64,000 nt of DNA, taken from contig NC_088324.1 of NCBI RefSeq assembly GCF_910592395.1, positions 3,164,001 to 3,228,000 on the forward strand, in the 5' to 3' direction. The translations under genes and the position numbers were made by a program. Below, in pieces: positions 56,701-63,375 of this stretch. The notes beneath the pieces were generated by a model. That model saw nothing but the letters and a program-made list of their open reading frames with translations, ran no database searches and was not told the origin of the DNA. Position 1 is the stretch's first letter. The number at the start of each line of letters is the position of its first letter. This stretch comes from Lineus longissimus (lineage: Eukaryota > Nemertea > Pilidiophora > Heteronemertea > Lineidae).

Positions 56701-59700
56701 TTTGATTCCATTGAATAATATTCTTCTTCTTGGCTCAATGGCACAAAAGAAAATAACCGGTACCATCTAACTATAGCATTTTGGTTATAAAGTTGACTAA
56801 ATTTCAGGGTTATTGAAGAGTGTACATGTCACATGGAAATTGGTTGACATCTGTTCAACAGTTTAGGAGTAATAGGACTTCATTGGATTTTCAAGATGGC
56901 GGCCTGGCGGCCATATTTGTCATGGGATTTGAATGAAAATTAGGAATATTGATAAAAGTACATAGATACATAATCACATGAAGTTTGGTTGCAATCCGAT
57001 CATTAGTTTCGGAGTAATAGGACGTTGTTTAATTTCCAAGATGGCCACCTGGCGGCCATATTGGTCATTGGATTTGACTGAAAATCTGGAACGTTGTAGA
57101 GAGTACATAGATATACAATCACATGAAATTTTGTTTGAATCCGACTTTGTTTAATTTTCAAGATGGCCACCTGGCGGCTATATTTGAAGTCCGAGCGGGA
57201 CAAATTTTTGGGTAGAATAGAGGGTCCCTAGATATATGTCCTCACAGGTTTAGAACCTTCAAGCTCAAATAGAAACGAAACTTGCCGTCAATCAGTGATT
57301 TAGTGAACTTTGACCTCTGTTACCTTGAAAAGAAGGTCAAATCAAAAAACCTGTATGATATGTCATTCAACCTTATTAGATACACACACCATAAACAATT
57401 TTGTCACTCTACGTACAACCATAAACTTCAAAAAGGCAAACAATTTCCAAGATGGCCGCCTTGAGGCCAGAAAGTAGGTCATATCGCGAAAAAGAAAAAT
57501 CTGTCTGGGCATATTGCTCAAAGCTACCATCATCACACCAAGTTTTAGCCATCTAGCCCTAGCGGTGATGAAATGCGCTCTGCTAACAGACGACGACGAC
57601 GGATGCCACGGTGTCGTATACGTATAAGCTCCCCAGAGGTGAGCTAAAAACGTTTAGTAAAAACGGTGGTAGTCAAGATGATAATAAGACTAGCTTTTTG
57701 AAAATGTTTGCTACCACTTATCTCAAAACCGTGACATCAAGCAAGGTCAGTGAATGTGAAAGAAATACCATTGCTGACGTCACCGGCTGTCACAGTTCCA
57801 ATATGTTTGCCTTCTCTGGTTAATGAGCTCACGTTTAATAACAGTCTGCTATATACTGTAGAACTTGCAATAAGCAAGCGCCGCGGGTAATCAGAATAGG
57901 CCTAGGTTTTTATTTATACATGGTCAAGGCATATAATAAAGTGAGGCCATTGAGACGTAGCAATCCTATTTGAAAGGGCTTTAGTATTGAGGCAACAAAA
58001 CTCATTCTCTAATGAAATTGATGTAAAAATCTAGGCCTATTCTGATTTCCCCCCGCGCTCTCTTATTGCAAGTTCTGCAATATGCAGCTATTTTGATTAG
58101 GAACTGGCTATTCGAACCACCTCGGTGCATGGGGCCATTGTTTCCGGTCTTATTTGTACCATCAGAAACACCGTTACGGTGAAAGGTACCATACCGTGAT
58201 GGTGCGAATAATACGGAGTGAATAAATAGATCGCACCGTGGTGACATGGGTGATGGTGGGTAAGGAAAGTAGGCCTAATTCATGATTGAGGTGGTGTTTG
58301 TTTGTGACAAGTGTTGGAAGTGCCTTTACTCCTGGCTCCGGGTGTGGGTAGGGTCCTTGACTTCCAGCCAGGCCAGCCGGCCCTGTCACGGTACGAATAG
58401 CCACGGCCTTTTGATTATTCCATTTAGAGATCATATTTACGTAACATAAGCACTAACCTTAGACCAGTGAACAAGGCGTTTCTCTTTGGTGATTGCTCCC
58501 AGCACCTTCTCTAAATTACTGTCAACCTTGTTCCTAAAACAATATGAACGAGGTCAATTATAGCTGTACTGCTCTTCATTACTGTAACCGCAAGAGATTT
58601 GGTAACTTTCGATTTATCTAAAAAGTGTATCAAAGGCAAACTGTATTCCGAAAGATTCTGAATGCATTAGTTTTTGTTCAAGTGTCCTCTTGACTACCAT
58701 TCAAACCATTTCATACCAGGGCCTTTTTTGGTGCTACTGTGCAGCCACGTTAGTCAGTACAAAGTCAAGTCCCAAGTGAACAAGTTCAGCGCTAAATGAG
58801 CACGAGCAGCTCCTTGATGTCCCAGAATTCATCTGTGTTGACCTATAATAGCAACAAGCTGTAGTAAAGTGCTTGAGACAGATCCAGGTAAGAATGAAGC
58901 GCTTTAGCAAAGTGTTCATTGCATCTGGCAAAACCTCGGTCTTCGTCGCCACCACAGTGCCATCGATACGACTTAGTTCAAGTTGGTGGGTAGCAGACGA
59001 CATGCCTGGGTCACTATACACAAGTAGAGCCGAGCCAGATCATACCAAACAATACACACAAAGGTTTATTATAGCGGTAAACACGTGTAATCAAGAGGTT
59101 AAAATAACCTGTCACTGAAACAAATACCATCAGACTTTTCAAATCGTAACCCCACTGACGAGTCTATGCAATGAAAAATAAACGAGACGAGTTAGGAGCT
59201 AGTTAGGAGCTTTACACAGTGTCGCTCGTTCTCACTTCATCACACTGACGCTAAATCAAATACACACTGCTCATATAGCTCATATAGCTCATACTGAACT
59301 AATGAAATAACAAGAAAAATCTAAATCTAAATCTTGTAGTCTTTTAAATTAGGCAATTAGATGTAAAGTTGTCAGAATCGTTTTGTAAGTCAACAATGCT
59401 AAATAATTTGGTTTTGCCGGACTGCTACAGTCTAGATGAGACAATCAGTTAAAGGCAGTTTAAAAACTGATTGAGGAATGAATAGGTATTAGCTAAATTA
59501 GAGATAAATGGAGAGAGTCTTACCCCGTTAATCCATACAGCTCATGAGCCAGGATACGAATAATGTACGAGAATGTTTTTATGTCACTCATCATCGCGAG
59601 ATCCTGGAAAGAAATAAATGTCTCTCAGATTGTCTTTTCTTTAGTGTTTGTTCTGCACTTGGATGTGTTATTACCAGTCTTGTGGGAGTATTTACCTCCA

Positions 59701-62700
59701 TGGCGGGATGAGTGTTTTTATGTGCCACTACAGTTAGGCATCAATTGCATTTATTGGCCTTGTGACTCTGTCTTCAGTCAGAAGTAAGAGTCCAAGCAAG
59801 CCACTCAACCTGTTCCACACTTGGGTAGGCTTTTCTTCCAGCCCTGGCAGATACAACGTTGAACCACGGTTTCACATATCATTCAAAAGACTGCAACGTG
59901 TCAGGAATTTCATTTCCTAGAAAGACACGCAGGAATTTTGAAGTCAACAATCTATGAAGGGGTCCACCGTTCGTTATTACTGGTCGTCCAGGAAAATAGA
60001 AATGCAGTCATACACAATGCAGAATGAAACTTGGTATCTACATGTATAGTATTTATATATCAGTCTGCACAATGACAATGCTGAAATTCATATTCAGACC
60101 GTATTCACACAACTGGAGTTTTTCAAATTCAATCACAAATCTCAAATTTTTACGAACAGCGTAGGCCTTTAAAGCCTTTTTCCAGGTCGCTCATTTCATT
60201 GGTTACATTTTTTGGGTCGTCCTGTATATGAGAAACACTTACCACATCTTGCGATGGTTCAGGCAAGTCCAACATCAGTGGGTTACAAAGACTTTGCCAG
60301 AAATCCGATCTGGAAAAGTGCAAACAAACAGATCATTATAAAAGTCACAATTTCAACTCAGTTAGGTAAACATTTTGATGGCAAATTTAGGTGATTGTAA
60401 ACTGCTGAGACTGCAGTAGTGACACAAATGTACCAACCGTGCATTCGACACGATTGCAAAAAGAAAAATTGGTGACACAAGCAAAGTAGCCTACTTTCAA
60501 AATACTCTTTTATGAATTCACCAACTATATATTAAAATAGGTGGTTTTTGGGGCAAAAAATCTCTCAGGTTTTTTGGAATACATTTACATGTCCCCTTCA
60601 GTTTATGGGATTGGAGACCAGAAGTGAATTGCGTTTACCTCAGTCAGGAATAGGGCTGGGGCGTCACTTGTCATATGCAAGGTACCCCCTTTATTTTCAG
60701 GAACTCACAGAATATCCCAAGCTTACAATTTCTTCTGCCATTATTTCAACTTTATAGATGATGACTTTGGATCACAACTCAACTCACACATACAGACAGA
60801 CAGACAGTCAGACACATACAGACGGACAGACAGACCCTCACACACAGACAGACAGACAGACAGACAGACCCACAGACTTACTTATCTCTCAGTACAGCCA
60901 TTGCTGTTTCTCTCCTGCCGTACCAGAGAGCGTGGAGTAGTTCCGTGGCGGCACACAAGAGGTCAGGAGGGCAGTAGAATGTGCCCTGCTGGTGCTCCTT
61001 CAGCAGGTTGAGGATGATCTGCAGGCAGCTCACTCGGCCTAGGGAGAGTTCCTGCAATCGTGACACACATGGACGACTTTGTTAAAGTTTATCTAAGTTT
61101 GAATCAGATTTGTATCTCAAGATGAACCACAAAAACTTGAAAACCTTGGGTCTTCAGCAGGGTTGAGCTGGCGGGGGCAGGGAGGGAAGGGGCAGAAGTG
61201 TCGCTTTCAAAAAGTGTCATTTTGGAAGCTTCTCTCTCGACCCCATCTGCAGGTGGTGTCATCCCATTTCGCCTACTCTCATTTCGCCTACACCCACTTC
61301 GCGTACACCCATTTCGCCTACTCCTATTTTCTTACACCCATTTCGCCTACTCCCATTTTGCCTAATTCCCATTTCGGCTAATTCCCATTTCGCCTACTTC
61401 CCATAGGCAAAATGGGAGTAGGCAAAATGGGAGTAGGCAAAATGGGTTTAGGCAAAATGAGAAGTAGGCGAAATGGGTTGTAGGCGAAATGGGAATTAGG
61501 CGAAATGGGTTGTAGGCGAAATAAGAATTAGGCGAAATGGGTTGTGGGCGAAATGGGCCGTAACCCTGCAGGTTATTACACAACCTTGCTGGGACGGATC
61601 CACTATGAATTATTGATACACTGAACAGAGTAAATACATGCATTTGGCCAATTGTTCAATTGCCAACCCTTAATCTGGTGTGAACAACATTTCTTCAATA
61701 GTGCAGAAGGAAAAGAAAGGAATATAAATCCTAATGTAAATGTCAACCAGAAATAGAGCAACTAGGCCTAGGAGACGCGGTGGCGCAGTGGTAGAGAGTC
61801 GGACTCATGATCCGGAGGTCGTGGGTTCGATTCCCGGCTTAATCGTCACTTTCTTTCTCCTACTGGTCGAGTTCAAGAATGAGCGCTTTGTAGCTGCTCC
61901 TTGAAACCCCAGATTGACTTCTGTGGAGACCGGGATGATGATAGTCCCAAAGCGCTTGAGAATACCCAGCTATTGAGTAATTCGAGTGCTATATAAACGC
62001 CGACTATTATTATTATTATTATTATTATACAGGATTTGTTAGAAACACCTAAAAGTCAAAGAAGAAGCAAAAGTCGAATACCCTGGAGTGGAGAATATAA
62101 TTATTTGAATAGATTCCTGAGGTTCAAATTCAAATGCGTGAGAATTATAATAGCGCTTTTTATATTACGGTATCGCTCCACTTGCCATGATTCATATCAA
62201 AGCGCTTTATGACAACTGTCACCACAGGCATGCACAGAAGCCCCTGGGGCACATTGTATCTGGTAATTGCTGTCACTACAGTGTTTACTTGAGCTCATTG
62301 CCAAAGCAGTTACTAAACTGCCCAATTTCAAATTTTGAACTCTGGTCCATTTCAAACAAACTCTTCTCACAGTCATTGGTGGCAAAGGTGCTTGGACTTT
62401 GCAAATAATTACAAATACCACTTAAAGCAAACTTCGGTGCATAGAATCTCACCGATATGTTGTTTAATGAACTGAGATGGTTAAGATTGCACAATTTCTA
62501 TCAAAATGCCCATTCCATTAGGCTATTTGAAGGACCAATTTTGATATATCGCTACACCATTATGTTTAGATTCATTCACATGCAGGTGTACAGGTGTTGT
62601 TTGGGCAAAATAGTGCAGTCCTGTGGACCAACCAATCTGGACATGAAGCCTCCCCCTCCAGACTGCAATATTCCAATTTACTTGAGCTTAACCTGCAGGG

Positions 62701-62970
62701 ATAAAGTCACTAGACTGGCCGCGGTTCGAACCCCACCATCTTCGGATTGAGAGTTTGACACTTTGAACCAGTTTGTCTACAGAGAGCACCTGGCACTGGC
62801 AACTGGCCCGGCGGTCCTACCTTCTTGGCTTTCCCCGTATCTTCCCCTGTCTTCTTATTAGCAGAGATGGTGTCTGAGAGCTGGATGTTGAGGAACATCT
62901 CGATCAAGCCGGGCTGCGTCTCCACACACACGGCCAGCAGTTCAAGGATCACAACCTTCAGCCGAATGTC
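38600..62970 (-). CDS. NUP188: nucleoporin NUP188, 3' half of the gene (19 exons)
   Basis: NUP188 is a large alpha-solenoid scaffold nucleoporin of the inner ring of the nuclear pore. Nineteen minus-strand exons, each with GT-AG borders, join without a phase conflict into 2,532 nt (843 residues plus TAA at 38600-38602), about the C-terminal half of the ~1,750-residue vertebrate protein. Diagnostic stretches matching vertebrate NUP188 as I know it: VETQPGLIEMFLN, ALWYGRRETAMAVLR, LDFLGVHQDRMIQCL, HFIREWRLQLPQVM, SPDLCEILLDQ, SLLMYILENA, MCQAMRHLKDATLSPRDKQF, and the C-terminal SFHRYIRKGGPPSPAG. The 5' exons lie beyond 64,000 or were not found. Introns are rich in tandem repeats and MITEs, several touching splice sites. 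No broken exon was seen. Confidence 0.95.
38780..41424 (-). other. last NUP188 intron; no other gene
   Basis: Holds the 47-bp minisatellite at 40,409-40,826 and, at about 39,676-39,835, four loose copies of GTTAAAACAACC. Nothing else is recognised. Confidence 0.6.
40409..40826 (+). repeat. minisatellite, 47-bp unit, ~9 copies
   Basis: Unit contains CAGGTTTCAAGTCTCAAAC, CCGCCGCAACCCACC and ACCACCCTGCCTG; copies are nearly identical, and the second is short. On the plus strand no frame of the unit has a stop, so a 225-codon open frame runs through it; this is a repeat artefact, not a gene. Confidence 0.95.
41425..41554 (-). CDS. NUP188: NUP188 exon (residues 741-784)
   Basis: Acceptor TGTTGCAG|GAG, donor CTG|GTGAGT. 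Encodes SLLMYILENAIVVLMCQAM and RDKQFLKRELGAEL, one of the best conserved segments. Confidence 0.95.
41573..43701 (-). mobile_element. DR3-family element split by a nested MITE
   Basis: Left end ATGATCCAGGGACCATGTGC with GCTCACCTCGGG; right end CCACAGAGGTGAGCTAAAAA. Both match the intact relative at 56,604-57,647. The match breaks at GGCGGCCATA (41,870) and resumes at CATTTGTCATGGG (43,151) because a 1.28 kb element inserted there. The strand is not meaningful; the right-end (GAC) part reads on plus. Confidence 0.8.
41871..43148. mobile_element. 1.28 kb MITE-like element, CAGGGATATATCTA ends
   Basis: Inverted ends CAGGGATATATCTA and TAGATATATCCCTG. Flanks CCATA and CCACA look like a 5-bp duplication with one change. 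The interior has repeated GGGGCA-GGCGCATC-like stretches and no transposase ORF. CAGGG ends are frequent in hAT elements, but the superfamily is unproven. Confidence 0.7.
44150..44215 (-). repeat. tRNA-like SINE relic
   Basis: Minus strand shows TTAGCTCATACAGTAGAGG (A-box-like) and GGCTTCAAACCCC (B-box-like), too close together for an intact tRNA. A degenerate tRNA-derived fragment is the best reading. Confidence 0.35.
44618..45060. repeat. MITE with ~45-bp imperfect TIRs
   Basis: Left GTCGTAGTTCCACCTATCAT and reversed right GTCGTACTTCCACCTATCAA match, continuing through CCCTGTGT and GACCCGTGTC. Inner palindromes around 44,905-45,000 repeat the same words. It lies 87 bp beyond the donor of the 45,148 exon. 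Confidence 0.75.
45148..45212 (-). CDS. NUP188: NUP188 exon (residues 720-741)
   Basis: 65-nt exon, acceptor TTTCAG|ATTGAC, donor ACAAA|GTGAGT. Ser/Pro-rich linker (RGTSPAKSPSQTDW) in the variable region before the C-terminal helices; accepted because of clean splice sites and because it keeps the phase. Confidence 0.85.
45235..45529. repeat. piggyBac-like MITE (TTAA ends)
   Basis: TTAACCCTTTCAGTAC at the left and, reversed, TTAACCCTTTAAGTAC at the right, with TTAA at both borders, the piggyBac target. Its left border is about 22 nt from the acceptor of the 45,148-45,212 exon. Confidence 0.75.
45732..45777 (+). repeat. (GAT)n microsatellite
   Basis: Imperfect run of GAT/AAT/GCT triplets within a NUP188 intron. 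Confidence 0.9.
45985..46116 (-). CDS. NUP188: NUP188 exon (residues 676-719)
   Basis: Acceptor CCTTCAG|AGC, donor CCAAA|GTAGGT. Encodes DISEYEPLLTLSFSSPSLD and SYGTILSSLNIALKFL. Confidence 0.95.
46447..46897. repeat. piggyBac-like MITE (TTAA ends), second
   Basis: TTAACTCTTTCAGTGCC at the left and reversed TTAACCTTTTGAGTGCC at the right, bounded by TTAA. The interior is non-coding. Lies in the intron between the exons at 45,985 and 47,410. Confidence 0.75.
47163..47290. repeat. fold-back repeat, ~40-bp arms
   Basis: GGGCGATATGAATAAAGACT plus AGCAAATGCTTTTA is mirrored at 47,251-47,289 (AAAGCATTTGGTAGTCTTTA, then TTCATATCACCCA) around a ~48-nt centre. Confidence 0.8.
47410..47628 (-). CDS. 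NUP188: NUP188 exon (residues 603-675)
   Basis: 219 nt. Acceptor TTTCTAG|CGG, donor GATCAG|GTTTGA. A Ser/Gln-rich linker followed by NRLMNILAQGMSIYRKLSPD and LCEILLDQ. Confidence 0.95.
47745..48545 (+). repeat. minisatellite, 58-bp unit, ~13-14 copies
   Basis: Unit GGTGACATTGGCCCAAAGTG, GGGTAAAATTATCCTTACAT, TCCTGTACTGTAAAATGG. Copies vary by G/A at a few sites, and one has an 11-bp deletion (near 48,280). Lies in a NUP188 intron; the minus-strand frames through it are repeat artefacts. Confidence 0.95.
48775..48900 (+). repeat. tRNA-like SINE fragment
   Basis: CCGTTGGCGCAGTGATTAGA resembles a tRNA A-box region. GGTCATAAGCTCAGCTC stands where the B-box should be, diverged. Followed by a SINE-like tail with CCTTGAGCTACATACTTTCC. 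Confidence 0.4.
49130..49204 (-). CDS. NUP188: NUP188 exon (residues 578-602)
   Basis: 75 nt. Acceptor CTTTCAG|CTTAG, donor CTAGAG|GTAAAT. Encodes LSLNNLMQTSASMITHPRLL and QHILE, aligning with the vertebrate segment after the HLPQ helix. Confidence 0.92.
49336..49775. repeat. MITE with TACTGTAACCCAGGAAAATT ends
   Basis: The left end (TACTGTAACCCAGGAAAATT) is mirrored at the right (ends AATTTTCCTGGGTTACAGTA). Subterminal CCGCAAAATTAAC and its complement repeat several times. 440 bp, non-coding, in the intron between the 49,130 and 50,123 exons. Confidence 0.85.
50123..50260 (-). CDS. NUP188: NUP188 exon (residues 532-577) next to the acceptor minisatellite
   Basis: 138 nt. Acceptor CTTACTTTCAG|TGCCTG, donor ATGATG|GTAAGA. 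Encodes CLGAVRVTLICPQLQEAEAT and HFIREWRLQLPQVM. The homologue also has QCL-AVR at this junction, which supports this acceptor over a second AG 38-40 nt downstream (CCCCAG|CTCC). The acceptor and the first exon bases are the first unit of the minisatellite. Confidence 0.93.
50253..51085 (+). repeat. minisatellite, 64-bp unit (two 32-bp halves), ~13 copies
   Basis: Half-units are CTGAAAGTAAGAACGAACTG-type and CTGAGAGTAAGGACAAACTG-type, each followed by G(T/G)TNACA-AGGCA. On the minus strand every half reads TTACTTTCAGTGCC or TTACTCTCAGTGCC, the same as the real acceptor of the adjacent exon. One unit (50,841-50,860) lacks four bases. Confidence 0.95.
51103..51258 (-). CDS. NUP188: NUP188 exon (residues 480-531)
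   Basis: 156 nt. Acceptor TTTTCAAG|ACG, donor ATCCAG|GTTAGT. Encodes APTWLGIYRQFLSLVSSMLS and LDFLGVHQDRMIQ, very close to vertebrate NUP188. Confidence 0.95.
51259..51909 (-). other. NUP188 intron with degenerate ATCATAGA/TCTATGAT words
   Basis: Between about 51,385 and 51,770 the words ATCATAGA, TCTATGATG and CCATCATAG recur many times in both orientations without a fixed period. No gene or clear element ends are seen. Confidence 0.5.
51910..52092 (-). CDS. NUP188: NUP188 exon (residues 419-479)
   Basis: 183 nt. Acceptor TTTCCAG|GCA, donor AAAAAG|GTAGGT. Encodes YVQSVIMFLQTLARIPKVAE and GFTQHLCLPVTHLY. Confidence 0.95.
52721..52852 (-). CDS. NUP188: NUP188 exon (residues 375-418)
   Basis: 132 nt. 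Acceptor CTTGCAG|CCT, donor ATCAAG|GTAAAT. Encodes NICLLNEVLLTIDNPDVWLP and LPLLLSSLQMWIK. Confidence 0.94.
53128..54187 (+). mobile_element. DR3-family element, three-plus ~300-bp monomers
   Basis: Perfect TGACCTCTGTGACCT blocks at 53,374, 53,675 and 53,976, each with AGGTCAAATC-like, TGTGATGTATC and GGCCCCCTGG stretches at fixed distances. The right end is (GAC)n followed by CTACGGTGAGCC. The left border is unclear. More diverged than the 10.7 and 33.5 kb copies. Confidence 0.8.
54240..54556 (-). repeat. tRNA-derived SINE
   Basis: Minus strand begins GACAGTGGCGAGGAGGTTGA and GGGTTCGACTCTTGG (B-box). It runs on as TGTGTCATTGAGCAAAACAC and AGTTGCTCCGTCC, words common in tRNA-SINE bodies. It ends within ~8 nt of the donor of the 54,562 exon. 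The 3' border is approximate. Confidence 0.6.
54562..54692 (-). CDS. NUP188: NUP188 exon (residues 331-374)
   Basis: 131 nt. Acceptor TTTTCAG|CTG, donor GTCAAG|GTAATT. Encodes KQLLELLNVLCPLLHQRTHQ and a Thr/Met-rich linker. Confidence 0.93.
54890..55060 (-). repeat. tRNA-like SINE relic
   Basis: Minus strand AAGTGGCTTAGACTCTCGAC and CCTGGTTTAATCTCC resemble A and B boxes of a tRNA but are diverged. Confidence 0.35.
55099..55253 (-). CDS. NUP188: NUP188 exon (residues 279-331)
   Basis: 155 nt. Acceptor CTTTCAG|ATC, donor AACAG|GTAAAC. Encodes VLEKVTDVLRVTCANSETLI and QVGLLGSLILLVQEAKS. Confidence 0.93.
55378..55538 (-). CDS. NUP188: NUP188 exon (residues 226-279)
   Basis: 161 nt. Acceptor TTTGCAG|GGT, donor ATAGG|GTGAGT. 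Encodes ILDGVHAQLTQRIDNLRLKL and EVYFILLKRW. Confidence 0.94.
56131..56262 (-). CDS. NUP188: NUP188 exon (residues 182-225)
   Basis: 132 nt. Acceptor GTTTCAG|TAT, donor TTCAGA|GTAAGC. An acidic stretch (AERDEEPSEEQ) then LVHLLCGWKSFITVLASF. Confidence 0.94.
56440..56572 (-). repeat. dispersed ~130-bp repeat, copy 1
   Basis: Shares GGTGG-TAGCAGACGACATGC, CTGGGTCACTATACA and AACAATACACACAAAGGTTT with 58,949-59,072. On minus it starts TATAATAAACC, so it could be the poly(A) end of an LTR or other retroelement. Confidence 0.7.
56604..57647 (+). mobile_element. DR3-family element, intact relative of the 41.6 kb copy
   Basis: Left end TGAAATGGTCCAGGGACCAT with GCTCACCTCGGG; right end CCCAGAGGTGAGCTAAAAA. 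The inside repeats TTTCAAGATGGC-GCCTGGCGGCCATA three to four times, then one TTGACCTCTGTTACCTTG block and a short (GAC)n. Sits in the NUP188 intron between 56,262 and 58,458. Confidence 0.85.
57857..58079. repeat. fold-back MITE, ~55-bp arms
   Basis: GTAGAACTTGCAATAAG and ATCAGAATAGGCCTAGG at the left are mirrored at 58,022-58,078. About 110 nt separate the arms. Non-coding. Confidence 0.8.
58458..58533 (-). CDS. NUP188: NUP188 exon (residues 156-181)
   Basis: 76 nt. Acceptor GTTTTAG|GAAC, donor TCTAAG|GTTAGT. Encodes NKVDSNLEKVLGAITKEKRL and VHWSK. Confidence 0.9.
58949..59072 (-). repeat. dispersed ~130-bp repeat, copy 2
   Basis: Counterpart of 56,440-56,572 with a handful of substitutions. 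Unique flanks differ on both sides, so it is a dispersed repeat and not a local duplication. Confidence 0.7.
59524..59603 (-). CDS. NUP188: NUP188 exon (residues 130-156)
   Basis: 80 nt. Acceptor TTTCCAG|GAT, donor ACGGG|GTAAGA. Encodes DLAMMSDIKTFSYIIRILAH and ELYGLTG. Confidence 0.9.
60243..60309 (-). CDS. NUP188: NUP188 exon (residues 107-129)
   Basis: 67 nt. Acceptor TTCCAG|ATCGG, donor GATGTG|GTAAGT. Encodes SDFWQSLCNPLMLDLPEP, matching the FW-x2-L-x2-PL motif of the homologue. Confidence 0.9.
60786..60870 (+). repeat. (CAGA)n microsatellite
   Basis: Interrupted CAGA/CACA repeats ending about 12 nt before the donor of the 60,882 exon (minus strand). Confidence 0.95.
60882..61051 (-). 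CDS. NUP188: NUP188 exon (residues 51-107)
   Basis: 170 nt. Acceptor TTGCAG|GAAC, donor GATAA|GTAAGT. Encodes LQIILNLLKEHQQGTFYCPP and TELLHALWYGRRETAMAVLR, strongly diagnostic for NUP188. Confidence 0.96.
61255..61560. repeat. inverted pair of tandem arrays (CCCATTTCGCCTAC words)
   Basis: From 61,263 to about 61,400 the word CATTTCGCCTACTC or a variant repeats on plus. From 61,402 to 61,558 its reverse complement (GTAGGCRAAATGGG) repeats. The two arrays meet at CTTCCCATAGGCAAAATGG and could fold as one ~140-bp hairpin. Confidence 0.9.
61776..62030 (+). repeat. tRNA-derived SINE with (ATT)n tail
   Basis: The head folds like a tRNA: A box GTGGCGCAGTGGTAGAGAG, anticodon loop CTCATGA (anticodon CAT) on a CGGA/TCCG stem, B box GGTTCGATTCC. 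No matching acceptor stem or CCA-side follows. A core with GCGCTTTGTAGCTGCTCC and CCCAAAGCGCTTGAG leads to GTGCTATATAAACGCCGAC and (ATT)n. A SINE, not a functional tRNA gene. Confidence 0.85.
62821..62970 (-). CDS. NUP188: NUP188 most upstream exon found (residues 1-50)
   Basis: 150 nt. Acceptor TGTTTCCAG|GAC, donor AAGAAG|GTAGGA. Encodes DIRLKVVILELLAVCVETQP and GLIEMFLN then a Lys-rich linker. The homologue has the same RIKV-ILE-L...VETQPGLIE run. Confidence 0.96.
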
Positions 62971-62984
62971 CTGGAAACAGAGAA

Positions 62985-63375
62985 AGTAGAAATGAGTAGG
63001 CCTACTTAGATATTAGTAGAAATGAGTAGGCCTACTTAGATTTAAGTAGAAATGAGTAGGCCTACTTAGATTCAAGTAGGAATGAGTAGGCCTACTTAGA
63101 TATAAGTAGAAATGAGTAGGCCTACTTAGATTGAAGTAGAAATGAGTAGGCCTACTTAGATTGAAGTAGAAATGAGTAGGCCTACTTAGATTGAAGTAGA
63201 AATGAGTAGGCCTACTTAGATATAAGTAGAAATGAGTAGGCCTACTTAGATTGAAGTAGAAATGAGTAGGCCTACTTAGATTTAAGTAGGAATGAGTAGG
63301 GCTACTTAGATTTAAGTAGAAATGAGTAGGTCTACTTAGATTTAAGTAGAAATGAGTAGGCCTACTCAGATTTTG
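62985..63375 (+). repeat. minisatellite, 30-bp unit, ~13 copies
   Basis: Unit AAGTAGAAATGAGTAGGCCT-ACTTAGATTT. Each unit holds the perfect 10-bp palindrome GTAGGCCTAC. It lies 15 nt upstream of the acceptor of the 62,821 exon. The 136-codon minus-strand frame is a repeat artefact of a unit divisible by three. Confidence 0.95.

Noticed and set aside
61783-61853. tRNA-Met gene (anticodon CAT)
   Set aside because: The acceptor stem does not pair and a SINE body with an (ATT)n tail follows, so it is a tRNA-derived SINE head.
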